A DNA stretch of 64,000 bases from Bacteroides caecigallinarum (GTDB taxonomy: Bacteria > Bacteroidota > Bacteroidia > Bacteroidales > Bacteroidaceae): assembly GCF_016901995.1 (NCBI RefSeq), contig NZ_JACJLE010000017.1:1-64000 (forward strand), given 5' to 3'. Position numbers and translations under genes: made by a program. Below, one piece after another: positions 25,699-34,021 of this stretch (position 1 is its first letter; every line of letters starts with the position of its first letter). The notes below the pieces were generated by a model that did not search any database, was not told where the DNA came from, and worked only from the letters and a program-made list of their open reading frames with translations.

Positions 25699-27543
25699 TC
25701 ACTTTATCTTCATTAATACATCATCTTCAGATACAGAGTCGCCGGAGTTCATACAGATGGCCGTAACGGTACCGCCAAACTCGGCATTTACAGCTATATA
25801 AGTCTTCATTGCCTCGATATAGCAGAGAGTGTCACCCGGATTAACCTTATCGCCAACCTTCAAAGGTGTTTCCTGAGCCGATTTAGTAAGATAGAATTTT
25901 CCTTCAAGCGGAGAAAGCACATCCTTGCCCTCACCAGATGCAGCAACCTGCTGAGCACCATCAGCAGACGCAGACTGTGCTGGCAATGCTGTGTCACCGA
26001 AAGCTACAGTCACACGATAAGGCTTTCCGTTCACATCTACAGTGAGCACTTGAGTACCTTCCTTAGGCATTGAACTGCCTTCAGCCTCAGCACGACGTTT
26101 CTCCACGTCTGCCAGGAAGTCAGCCTTAGCCTTTCCGCTCTTGTAAGCCTCATACTGAGCCGGATGCATAGCGTATTCGAACAGTTCCTCGTCGTCCTGA
26201 CCCGTCTCCCATCCTTTTTCAGCCATCATCTGACGGTATTTGTCAAGCTGATCCGGATAATTGTCCTGAGGATTGCCGGTAAAGAATACCCTGCCTTCGC
26301 TCTTTGCCTTCTCTACTATTTCATCTGCCAACGGACCTGCCAGTGCGCCTGCCTTACCAAGTATCATATCCCATACATCGTCTGCTATCATAGCCCAGCG
26401 TTCCTTACCTTTTTCCATCTGAATGACATTCATCATTGCCAGGTTCTTTACATACTGGCTGAAAGGAGTAACCAGACAAGGATAACCTACACGTGGCCAT
26501 ACGTATGAAACTTCGTTGAACAGTTTGATGAGCAATTCGTCCTGAGTCATAAGTGGCAAATTGTTCTTTGCCTTATATTTATTGATTGATTCCAGATTTG
26601 TTTCCAGGTCAGCCATCAGACTACCCATCATACCACCGGGAAGTCCCGGACCTACAAGCAAAGAATTCATCATACGGTTTCTCGGACTGATATACAAGCC
26701 TAAGAAATCGTCCATAAATTCCTGTATCATGGTTCTGGCTTTCATATATGCATTCATATTGATTTCCTTCACCTTGAAACCGGCATCCTTAAGCATTGCC
26801 TGCACACTGATTACGTCAGCATGTCCGGTACCCCATGACAGAGGGTCCATACCGCAGTCCACATAATCGCATCCGGCCTTGCAAACTTCAAGAATTGAAG
26901 CCATATTGAATCCGGGACCTGCATGAGAGTGATATTGTATTGTTATATCCTTGATTTTCTTGATTCCGGCAACAAGTTTACCGAGGAATGCAGGGCGTCC
27001 GATACCTGCCATATCCTTGATACATATTTCGTCACATCCGGCATTGATAAGTTTCTTTGCCATATCAAGATAATACTCCACTGTATGTATAGGCGAATAT
27101 GTGATGCACAGACAGCACTGCGAAATCATTCCGGCATCATGAGAATAATGAATTGAAGGGATAATGTTACGTACATCGTTCAATCCGCAGAAAGTACGTG
27201 TAATGTCAGTTCCCTGAACCTTCTTTACCTTATAGAACAGTTTTCTTACGTCTGCCGGAACAGGACTCATTCTCAGTCCGTTCAACGCGCGGTCCAGCAT
27301 ATGTGTCTGGATGCCTGCTTCGTGAAAAGGCTTAGTCCATTCTCTCACAGCCTTATTAGGATTTTCACCAAACAGCAGATTTACCTGTTCAAAACCGCCT
27401 CCGTTAGTCTCAACTCTGTCAAAGCATCCCATTTCCACTATCACAGGAGCTATCTTTACCAATTGGTCAACACGTGGTACATATTTTCCGGCACTCTGCC
27501 ACATATCGCGGAAGACCAGACTGAATTTTACTTCTTTTTCCAT
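25699..27543 (-). CDS. oadA: Biotin-dependent decarboxylase alpha subunit (OadA-like)
   Basis: A 614-residue soluble subunit with three parts: an HMGL-like carboxyltransferase barrel (about 5-270), a PYC/OadA conserved domain (about 290-470) and a C-terminal biotinyl domain with the EAMK attachment site at Lys580. The metal-binding YHSHAG and the catalytic-lysine segment EICIKDMAG are present. Two segments are unusual: the substrate motif usually written RDAHQSL reads RDMWQSA, and the GGTSQP-like loop reads SWGTGHAD. The barrel may therefore prefer another acid than oxaloacetate or pyruvate. Operon order gamma-alpha-beta supports a sodium pump. Confidence 0.88.
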   Translation of the reverse strand: MEKEVKFSLVFRDMWQSAGKYVPRVDQLVKIAPVIVEMGCFDRVETNGGGFEQVNLLFGENPNKAVREWTKPFHEAGIQTHMLDRALNGLRMSPVPADVRKLFYKVKKVQGTDITRTFCGLNDVRNIIPSIHYSHDAGMISQCCLCITYSPIHTVEYYLDMAKKLINAGCDEICIKDMAGIGRPAFLGKLVAGIKKIKDITIQYHSHAGPGFNMASILEVCKAGCDYVDCGMDPLSWGTGHADVISVQAMLKDAGFKVKEINMNAYMKARTMIQEFMDDFLGLYISPRNRMMNSLLVGPGLPGGMMGSLMADLETNLESINKYKAKNNLPLMTQDELLIKLFNEVSYVWPRVGYPCLVTPFSQYVKNLAMMNVIQMEKGKERWAMIADDVWDMILGKAGALAGPLADEIVEKAKSEGRVFFTGNPQDNYPDQLDKYRQMMAEKGWETGQDDEELFEYAMHPAQYEAYKSGKAKADFLADVEKRRAEAEGSSMPKEGTQVLTVDVNGKPYRVTVAFGDTALPAQSASADGAQQVAASGEGKDVLSPLEGKFYLTKSAQETPLKVGDKVNPGDTLCYIEAMKTYIAVNAEFGGTVTAICMNSGDSVSEDDVLMKIK

Positions 27544-27570
27544 TTTCTTAATGTGTTTTCATTTCTTTAA

Positions 27571-27831
27571 TCAGTTCAACTTCTCAATTTTCATTACCTT
27601 GCCCTTACCACCTGTAAGTTTTTCCACTGCAATGTTAATCGCCTTCACGGAATCCTCTTCCAATGAAACTGTTGCTACTGCAGGCTTACGTTTGACTTCC
27701 TCTTCGGGTGGAGCAAATTTGTTAACCGCCTTAATCAGAAGAGTACTAAGCCAGATAATAATGAGAAGGATTACGAATACCGTGCACATACCTACGAGCA
27801 TCAGCATCAGACCTGTTCCAATATTTTCCAT
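27571..27831 (-). CDS. Sodium-pump decarboxylase gamma subunit (OadG family)
   Basis: An 86-residue small membrane protein: one transmembrane helix at about residues 8-32, then a charged cytoplasmic region with a proline/glutamate linker (APPEEEVKRK). This is the size and layout of OadG, which holds the alpha and beta subunits together. It is first in the operon, 27 bases before the alpha gene. Promoter-like TATATTTG on the minus strand (plus 27892-27899) lies 60 bases upstream. Confidence 0.8.
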   Translation of the reverse strand: MENIGTGLMLMLVGMCTVFVILLIIIWLSTLLIKAVNKFAPPEEEVKRKPAVATVSLEEDSVKAINIAVEKLTGGKGKVMKIEKLN

Positions 27832-27891
27832 ATATATCTAATTTTAATGTATTATCGACACCATTTAAAGCCATGCCGCTTAAAAGGCGCC

Positions 27892-27899
27892 CAAATATA
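27892..27899 (-). promoter_or_regulatory. -7 box upstream of the oad operon
   Basis: Minus-strand TATATTTG, matching TAnnTTTG. A TTTG lies 24 bases further upstream (plus 27924-27927), longer than the usual 19-base gap, so the -33 element is uncertain. Confidence 0.4.
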
Positions 27900-28020
27900 C
27901 CAATTAAATATATTGCATTGATACAAAAAACTTTTAAATTATCAACATTCATAACTTTGAAATACATTTTACATATTTAATCAGAATAAAATCCCAATAT
28001 TGTCATTCATACATTATATT

Positions 28021-28060
28021 TTACACCTCAGTGTAATCCATCTTTACACTACTGTAAAGA
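28021..28060 (+). promoter_or_regulatory. Paired palindromic activator sites for the sigma-54 promoter
   Basis: Site 1 is TTACAC-CTCA-GTGTAA (28021-28036). Site 2 is TCTTTACA-CTAC-TGTAAAGA (28041-28060). Both are perfect inverted repeats with 4-base spacers and share the half-site TTTACA/TTACAC. Their centres are 22 bp apart and about 100-122 bp upstream of the predicted start at 28150. This is the usual layout of enhancer sites for NtrC-type activators, one of which is encoded at 41493. A further half-site, CCTTACAG, follows at 28063-28070. Confidence 0.7.
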
Positions 28061-28123
28061 AACCTTACAGTTGCCACAACAGTCATTTTTATCAACTATC
28101 ACTATATCAACGAATTACATTTC

Positions 28124-28139
28124 TGGCACGGTTATGGCA
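28124..28139 (+). promoter_or_regulatory. Sigma-54-type (-24/-12) promoter
   Basis: TGGCACG-GTTA-TGGCA, with the invariant GG at 28125-28126 and GC at 28137-28138 separated by exactly ten bases. The consensus is TGGCACG-N4-TTGCA; only one of the core bases differs. The predicted start is near 28150, 18 bases before the TolC start codon. No TAnnTTTG box is present in this stretch. Confidence 0.75.
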
Positions 28140-28167
28140 TTATAGTTAGTGTAAAAACAACCGTAAA

Positions 28168-29544
28168 ATGAAAAAAATATTTATACCCATAATTCTAATT
28201 TTGGCAGGAACGCAATGCATGACTTACGGAAGCGACACCACATCCGTTGCCGATACCTTACGTACAATGACACTACGCGACTGTATGGAATATGCAATAG
28301 AATATTCCACCAAAAATGAAATACAAAAACTTGACAATGCCGACGCCCGTACTGAGAGACGCGATGCGATACTAAAGACATTCACCCCGTCTGTTTCGGC
28401 AGGAACATACGCCTACAGTAATTTCGGACGTGCCGTGGACCCTGAAACAAACACCTATACCAATACCACATCTTTCAATAACGGTTATTCACTGAGCGCA
28501 AGCATCACACTGTTCAACGGATTTTCCGCCATCAACAATATCAGAATTTCGCAGACAGCCGTAAAGATGGGAATCTCGCAGGAAGACAAGCTGCGCGATG
28601 AACTGTGTCTGGCAGTTATGGAAGCATACTTCAATGTACTGTACCACACTGAAATGACTGAAGTTCTCCGTAAACAAGTGGAAAACTCGAAAGCCAGCTT
28701 GCTGCTGATGCAGAAACAATATGAAACGGGACAGAAAAGCCGACCTGATGTGGCACAGATGGAGGCCGACCTTGCCGACAGGGAATATCAACTGGAGACA
28801 TCGTACAACAACAGCCAGGATGCACTGCTCACACTGAAATCCGTAATGATGTGGCCCGTGGAGGAAGAGCTCAAGATAGACCGCACGATGATAGACGAAA
28901 AATATTCGGCACTGGTGGAAGAAGAGGACCGAGCGGATGAAATAATGGATTACGCGGTCAGCTCACAGCCATCAGCACTCATAGCCAAAGGCACGATGGA
29001 CAAAGCCAAATTTGCATTGAACACGGCAAAATGGCAGTTTCTTCCAAGTCTGTCGCTTAGTGGTGGATGGTCAACCAGTTACTACAGTTATCCGGGAAAC
29101 GACTCTTACAATGTACCGTCATTCAATTCGCAGTGGAAAAACAACTCCGGCGAATACATTCAGTTGAGCCTGTCCTTTCCTATTTATGACAGACTTTCAA
29201 AATTTTCAAACCTTTCGAAAAAGAAAAACGAGTACCGGCGCGCCGAGGCACAATACCGACAGACAGTACACGACATCAAGTCTGAAGTACAGCGTGCAAT
29301 ACAGGACAAGACTGGTGCCCGCAAGTCGCTTGTACTTGCCATGAAACGTTCAAAGGCACAGGAAGCCACCTATCTGCTACACGAAAAGAAGATGCGTCAG
29401 GGCATGGTATCCCCTATCGACTATCAGACAATTACAAATTCTTTCCTGAACTCACAGGCGGAAGAGCTGAACGCACTGCTGCAATATTATTTGAAACGCA
29501 GCGTAGTGAAATATTATAAAGGAATAAGTTACATAGAACAATAA
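28168..29544 (+). CDS. TolC-family outer-membrane protein (sigma-54 operon)
   Basis: A 458-residue outer-membrane efflux channel. Signal peptide about residues 1-21 (ending MTYGS). The two OEP repeats are seen as long helices (about 130-215 and 345-440), and as the outer-membrane strand segments around SAGTYAYSNFGRAV (about 74-87) and SLSGGWSTSYYSYPG (about 296-310). It is the first gene of an operon that also encodes an adaptor, an ATPase and four permeases, so it should form the exit duct for that transporter. Confidence 0.88.
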   Translation: MKKIFIPIILILAGTQCMTYGSDTTSVADTLRTMTLRDCMEYAIEYSTKNEIQKLDNADARTERRDAILKTFTPSVSAGTYAYSNFGRAVDPETNTYTNTTSFNNGYSLSASITLFNGFSAINNIRISQTAVKMGISQEDKLRDELCLAVMEAYFNVLYHTEMTEVLRKQVENSKASLLLMQKQYETGQKSRPDVAQMEADLADREYQLETSYNNSQDALLTLKSVMMWPVEEELKIDRTMIDEKYSALVEEEDRADEIMDYAVSSQPSALIAKGTMDKAKFALNTAKWQFLPSLSLSGGWSTSYYSYPGNDSYNVPSFNSQWKNNSGEYIQLSLSFPIYDRLSKFSNLSKKKNEYRRAEAQYRQTVHDIKSEVQRAIQDKTGARKSLVLAMKRSKAQEATYLLHEKKMRQGMVSPIDYQTITNSFLNSQAEELNALLQYYLKRSVVKYYKGISYIEQ

Positions 29545-29561
29545 AAAAAGTATAACATATC

Positions 29562-30821
29562 ATGGACAGAGCAATAGAAAAGAAAAAAGGAATGGCACTG
29601 GTGTTCAGCAAAAAAGCTTTACCATACTGGGGTGGTGGGCTGCTGTTGTGCCTTATAGGATACATCCTGATAAGAGACAATGTAAGCACACTGAGAGTGA
29701 ATGCGGAAACCCTATCAATAAACAAGGTTATGAAAGGCGAATTCAATGACTACATCCGTATCTCAGGTCAGGTACAGCCGATGACAACCATACAGCTTAG
29801 TCCCCTTGAAACAGGAGTGGTGAAAGAGATATTCATGGAAGAAGGTTCGCACGTAAAAGCCGGCGACAGAATCCTGCGCCTTACAAACGAAAACCTCGAT
29901 ATGCAGATATTGAACTCGGAAGCCGACCTTGCAGAAAAGGAAAATATCCTCCGCAATACAATGATTTCGATGGAACAGCAACGTCTGAGCGTAAATCAGG
30001 AAATGCTGCAACTGGAAATGGAAGTAAGACGCTATCGCAGAACATACGAATCGCAAAAATCTCTTTACGCCGAAGACCTGATAGCCAAAGAGGACTATCT
30101 GAAAGCCGAAGAAGACTATCAGTTGGCAAAGGACAAACTGGAACTCGTAAAGGAACGTTCCATACAGGACAGCCTTTACCGCAGCGTACAGGTGGAACAG
30201 ATGCAGGAAAGTCTGAGCAATATGCGAATCAATATGCAGATGATACGCAAGAGAAAAGACAACCTTGTGATTACTGCCCCTATAGATGGCGAACTGGGGT
30301 TGCTTGATGTTGTTCTCGGTCAGTCTGTACCGTCGGGCAGCAAAGTTGGACAGATAAATACCCTTGACAGCTATAAGATAGAGGCCCAGATAGACGAACA
30401 CTACATCGACCGTGTCACTTCAGGGCTGGAAGCCGATTTCGAAAGACAGGACGAATCGTTCCATGCCGTCATACGCAAGGTCTATCCTGAAGTACGCGAC
30501 GGAAAGTTCAAAGCCGACTTCAAATTCAGCGGAGCACAGCCTGAGAATATCCGCACAGGCCAGACATACTATCTGAACCTGCAATTGGGACAACCTGAAG
30601 AAGCCATAATGATTCCTCGCGGCACATTCTATCAAAAGACAGGTGGACGATGGATTTATGTGATTACCGAGGACGGTTCGAAAGCTTATAAAAGAGAAAT
30701 ACGTATAGGTCGTCAGAACCCTCAGTATTACGAAGTGCTTGAAGGTCTGCAACCGGGAGAAAAGGTCATCACATCTGGATATGACAATTTCGGTAACAAT
30801 GACTGTCTGGTGTTGAATTAA
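29562..30821 (+). CDS. HlyD/MacA-type membrane-fusion protein
   Basis: A 419-residue periplasmic adaptor. Membrane helix at about residues 22-40. First lipoyl half near 65-110 (ISGQVQPMTTIQLSPLETG). Long glutamate/glutamine-rich helical hairpin about 115-230. Second lipoyl half near 232-260 (ITAPIDGELGLLDVVLGQ), then barrel and membrane-proximal domains, with the typical GGRWIYVI and LQPGEKVITSGY close to the end. It lies 17 bases after the TolC gene and before a MacB-type ATPase. Confidence 0.9.
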   Translation: MDRAIEKKKGMALVFSKKALPYWGGGLLLCLIGYILIRDNVSTLRVNAETLSINKVMKGEFNDYIRISGQVQPMTTIQLSPLETGVVKEIFMEEGSHVKAGDRILRLTNENLDMQILNSEADLAEKENILRNTMISMEQQRLSVNQEMLQLEMEVRRYRRTYESQKSLYAEDLIAKEDYLKAEEDYQLAKDKLELVKERSIQDSLYRSVQVEQMQESLSNMRINMQMIRKRKDNLVITAPIDGELGLLDVVLGQSVPSGSKVGQINTLDSYKIEAQIDEHYIDRVTSGLEADFERQDESFHAVIRKVYPEVRDGKFKADFKFSGAQPENIRTGQTYYLNLQLGQPEEAIMIPRGTFYQKTGGRWIYVITEDGSKAYKREIRIGRQNPQYYEVLEGLQPGEKVITSGYDNFGNNDCLVLN

Positions 30822-30859
30822 TAAACTTAAAAACTCACAAACTTAAAAACTCAAACAAT
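30822..30859. repeat. AT-rich direct repeats in the operon spacer
   Basis: The 38-base spacer consists of repeated AACTTAAAAACTCA-type units. The same units occur after the ATPase gene (about 31596-31616) and before the fourth permease (38975-39006). They look like remnants of the intergenic repeat families described elsewhere in the window. Confidence 0.5.
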
Positions 30860-31540
30860 ATGATTAAAGTAACTAACCTCAGCAAAGTTTTCCGTACAGA
30901 AGAAATTGAAACTACAGCATTGAACGAAGTGTCTTTCGAAATAAACGAAGGTGAATTTGTAGCTATCATGGGGCCGTCAGGATGCGGCAAGTCAACATTG
31001 TTGAACATCCTCGGTCTGCTGGACAATCCTACAGGAGGCAGCTATGAACTGTTGGGACAGGAAGTGGCAAACCTGAAAGAACGCGAACGTACAAAATTCC
31101 GCAAAGGTAACCTTGGTTTTGTGTTCCAGAGCTTCAACCTGATAGACGAACTGAATGTGTTTGAAAACGTGGAACTGCCTCTGAAATATCTCAACATCGG
31201 TGCGGCAGAACGCAAACAGCGTGTTACGGAGATTCTGAAAAGAATGAACATCAGCCACCGTTCACACCACTTCCCACAGCAGTTGTCCGGTGGTCAGCAG
31301 CAGCGTGTGGCAATAGCCCGTGCCGTAGTGTCAAACCCTAAGTTGGTACTTGCCGACGAGCCTACAGGTAACCTCGACTCAAAGAACGGTAAGGAAGTTA
31401 TGGATCTGCTGACAGAACTGAACTCTGAAGGCACAACTATAGTAATGGTGACACACTCACAGAAAGACGCGTCAGTCGCACAAAGAATCATCAACCTTTT
31501 CGACGGACGTATCGTGGGCGATGTAAGAAATGAATTGTAA
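30860..31540 (+). CDS. ABC transporter ATPase (LolD/MacB type)
   Basis: A 226-residue ATP-binding subunit. Walker A GPSGCGKST (residues 38-46), Q-loop FVFQSFNLI (87-95), signature LSGGQQQR (142-149), Walker B LVLADEP (162-168), D-loop NLDS (171-174) and a His in VMVTHS. The size and the PTGNLDS motif fit the MacB/LolD/FtsE group that drives FtsX-type permeases by mechanotransmission rather than by pumping through the membrane. It is the only ATPase gene for the four permease genes that follow. Confidence 0.93.
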   Translation: MIKVTNLSKVFRTEEIETTALNEVSFEINEGEFVAIMGPSGCGKSTLLNILGLLDNPTGGSYELLGQEVANLKERERTKFRKGNLGFVFQSFNLIDELNVFENVELPLKYLNIGAAERKQRVTEILKRMNISHRSHHFPQQLSGGQQQRVAIARAVVSNPKLVLADEPTGNLDSKNGKEVMDLLTELNSEGTTIVMVTHSQKDASVAQRIINLFDGRIVGDVRNEL

Positions 31541-31559
31541 ATACAAGTCTGTTAGTTTT

Positions 31560-31596
31560 AAGTTTTAGAGTTTGTTGAGAACAAACTCTAAAACTT
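31560..31596. repeat. 17-bp perfect inverted repeat
   Basis: Bases 31560-31576 and 31580-31596 are exact complements separated by GAG. The hairpin lies between the ATPase gene and the first permease gene. It has no T run, so it is more likely an RNA processing or stability element than a terminator. It belongs in style with the AT-rich element at 62170-62216. Confidence 0.75.
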
Positions 31597-31620
31597 GAAA
31601 ACTCAAAAACTCAAGATGAT

Positions 31621-33972
31621 ATGAATGAATATAAGACATACTTTAAGTTCCTGAGCCGAAACAAGGTTTTCACGTTGGTAAATCTTGCAGGACTAAGCAT
31701 CTCGCTCATGTTCATACTGCTGATATCGAACATGGTATTCAGGCAACTTACTGTAGATAAAGATATGAAGGATGCCGACAGGACGTATATAATGGCAAGC
31801 GAAGAAGATGCATCTGGACATTACAATTTAGGAGACAAACTGCAAAGCCGCTATCCCGAAATAGAGGAATGGTGTGCCATTTCCGGATGTGTTGAATATC
31901 CGGTAATGTCTGAAGACAAACAGATGACTTTGTACGTAGGTATGGCAAAGAAGAACTTCTTCAGTTTCTTCGGTTTTCCTCTTCTGTATGGAAATCCTGA
32001 TGATGTGTTGATTTCGAATGACAATGCAGTCATAAGCCAGTCGGCAGCTATTAAGATGTTCGGAACCACAGATTGTATAGGCAAGACCTTCAAGACTATA
32101 CAGCCAATGGCAACAAACGAATACAAAGTTACAGGTATTATGAAGGATATAGACAACTCTGTCATTCCTCATGAATGGGAAATAATTTTACCATTCGAAA
32201 ATATAAAATACTATAATTATGGTTCTGCAATAGAGAATACACACATGAGTAATTCAGGTGGGGCAAATCTATTCTTCCGTCTATTACCGAACACAGATCT
32301 TAACACCAAGGCTGACGATATAGTTTCATATCTCAAGACATTTTACTGGATATACGAAGGCGGAACATACAAAACTGTAAAATTCATTCCTGTCCGTGAG
32401 TTTTATTTTTCAGACATACAGTCTTCAATAGGCTTGAAACAGTACAATTATAAGGTTGTTGTGACCTTTATAATAATAGGAGTACTCGTCCTGCTGATGG
32501 CTATATTCAATTACGTGAGTATGAGTGTGGCGCAGACCAGCTACAGAGCAAAGGAAATGGCGACAAGACGTATCTTAGGCTCTTCACGGAAAGATATTTT
32601 CTGGCGAATGATACTTGAGTCGTTTATACTTACAGCAGCATCTTTCATTATATCCTTCATACTTGCACTGGCAGTGGAGCCATACGCCATGGATTTGCTT
32701 AAAGTTAAACTTGATATACTGGGCGACGTATCATATATTACAGTAATATCATACATCCTGCTTGTTGCGGTTCTGGCATTCGCGTCAGGCATCGTGCCGG
32801 CATCAATATTATCAGGATACAATCCTATGGATGTGGTAAAGGGAACGTTCCGACGCAAGACCAAACTGGTGTATTTCCGCGGACTGAATATATTCCAAAG
32901 CTGTCTTACTATAGCATTGCTGACTTGTTCTTTCTATTTCAGCATGCAGATATACAGAATACTCAATGCTCCTCTTGGTTATGAATATGGCAGTATAATA
33001 GACTATCCTGTCATGGCGGGCAATGAGCAGATGAGACAGTTCCGTAGCGAGGCACTGAAACTGCCTTTCGTAAAAAGAGTTTCTTTCGCTTGCGGAACAC
33101 CAAACGATGGAGGAAACAACTATACAAACTATTTAAACAGTGCCGACACACTGAAATGTATGAGTTTTCAGACATTCATTGCTGATTCATCATTCTTGCA
33201 GATGTTTGACATCAAGATTACAGAAGACCGTAGAGTCGGGAACACCGACAATGGCTATTTCGTAAGCGAAAATGCCATGAAAGAATTAAGTTCAATAGGT
33301 CAGGGCCCTGATTATTACGTCAATAATTATGGAGATAAATTCAACATTATAGGTCAGTTCAAGGACTTCAAGATACGCTCATTGATGGATGAAGTTCATC
33401 CTCTTCAGATGAGAATTCTTCCGGTAGAAAAGGTTTCACCATGGAATGTGCTGGTAGAAACCACATCGGCGAATGAGGAGTACAAACGACAGCTTGATGA
33501 CTTGTTTTACGAAATAATAGGCGGAATACCTTTCGACTCAAAATGGTATCATGACGAAGTGCTCAATACATACGACAATATAACACGTCTGAACAAGACT
33601 ATCGTCATTTTCACATTTGCGGCACTCATCATATCATTATTGGGACTTACAGCCATGAGCCTCTACTTCGTATCACAACGCAAACGCGACATATCCATAC
33701 GCAAGGTTTTCGGTTCAAATTCATGGATGGAACAATGCAACCTGATGAAGTTCTCAATGAAATCACTGCTCATAAGTTTGGTTATAGCTGTTCCGCTCAT
33801 CTATTTTGGCATACGTCAGATAGACAAGTTTGTGGAATATGATCCTTACTTCCAGTGGTGGATACCGGTAACAGCTTTTGCCCTGGTGGTTGTCTTTTCG
33901 TTAGGTTCCGTCTGGCTTATCAGCCTGAAAACCACATCGGACAATCCGGTGAATAATCTTAAAAGTGAATAA
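31621..33972 (+). CDS. MacB/FtsX-type permease 1
   Basis: A 783-residue inner-membrane protein with two FtsX-like modules. The first helix is at about 17-37, followed by a periplasmic domain to about 270. Helices follow near 277-300, 335-357, 375-397 and 422-442, then a second periplasmic domain, and helices near 660-682, 718-733 and 747-770. A YNPMDVVKG motif follows the first module, and the C-terminus ends DNPVNNLKSE, the short tail that ends such modules. Eight helices in this order are typical of the large MacB_PCD permeases of Bacteroidota. Confidence 0.88.
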   Translation: MNEYKTYFKFLSRNKVFTLVNLAGLSISLMFILLISNMVFRQLTVDKDMKDADRTYIMASEEDASGHYNLGDKLQSRYPEIEEWCAISGCVEYPVMSEDKQMTLYVGMAKKNFFSFFGFPLLYGNPDDVLISNDNAVISQSAAIKMFGTTDCIGKTFKTIQPMATNEYKVTGIMKDIDNSVIPHEWEIILPFENIKYYNYGSAIENTHMSNSGGANLFFRLLPNTDLNTKADDIVSYLKTFYWIYEGGTYKTVKFIPVREFYFSDIQSSIGLKQYNYKVVVTFIIIGVLVLLMAIFNYVSMSVAQTSYRAKEMATRRILGSSRKDIFWRMILESFILTAASFIISFILALAVEPYAMDLLKVKLDILGDVSYITVISYILLVAVLAFASGIVPASILSGYNPMDVVKGTFRRKTKLVYFRGLNIFQSCLTIALLTCSFYFSMQIYRILNAPLGYEYGSIIDYPVMAGNEQMRQFRSEALKLPFVKRVSFACGTPNDGGNNYTNYLNSADTLKCMSFQTFIADSSFLQMFDIKITEDRRVGNTDNGYFVSENAMKELSSIGQGPDYYVNNYGDKFNIIGQFKDFKIRSLMDEVHPLQMRILPVEKVSPWNVLVETTSANEEYKRQLDDLFYEIIGGIPFDSKWYHDEVLNTYDNITRLNKTIVIFTFAALIISLLGLTAMSLYFVSQRKRDISIRKVFGSNSWMEQCNLMKFSMKSLLISLVIAVPLIYFGIRQIDKFVEYDPYFQWWIPVTAFALVVVFSLGSVWLISLKTTSDNPVNNLKSE

Positions 33973-34021
33973 TAAAGAACTTGACTATAGTATCTATAAT
34001 AACTTTTAAAAAATCAAAGTG

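Larger units (their letters stand above)
27832..28167. other. Divergent intergenic region between oad and the efflux operon
   Basis: A 336-base gap without a gene. On the left it carries the minus-strand -7 box for the oad operon (27892-27899). On the right it carries two perfect palindromes (28021-28036 and 28041-28060) and a sigma-54-type promoter (28124-28139) for the plus-strand efflux operon. The stretch 27930-28015 is AT-rich with no feature seen. Confidence 0.8.

Noticed and set aside
27930-28020. Small gene in the oad-efflux intergenic gap
   Set aside because: Only short frames without start context. The stretch is AT-rich and flanks regulatory sites.
29763-30401. Minus-strand open frame of 212 codons inside the adaptor gene
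   Set aside because: Antisense to a clear HlyD-family gene. Phe/Tyr/His-rich translation typical of a shadow of glutamate/lysine-rich helices.
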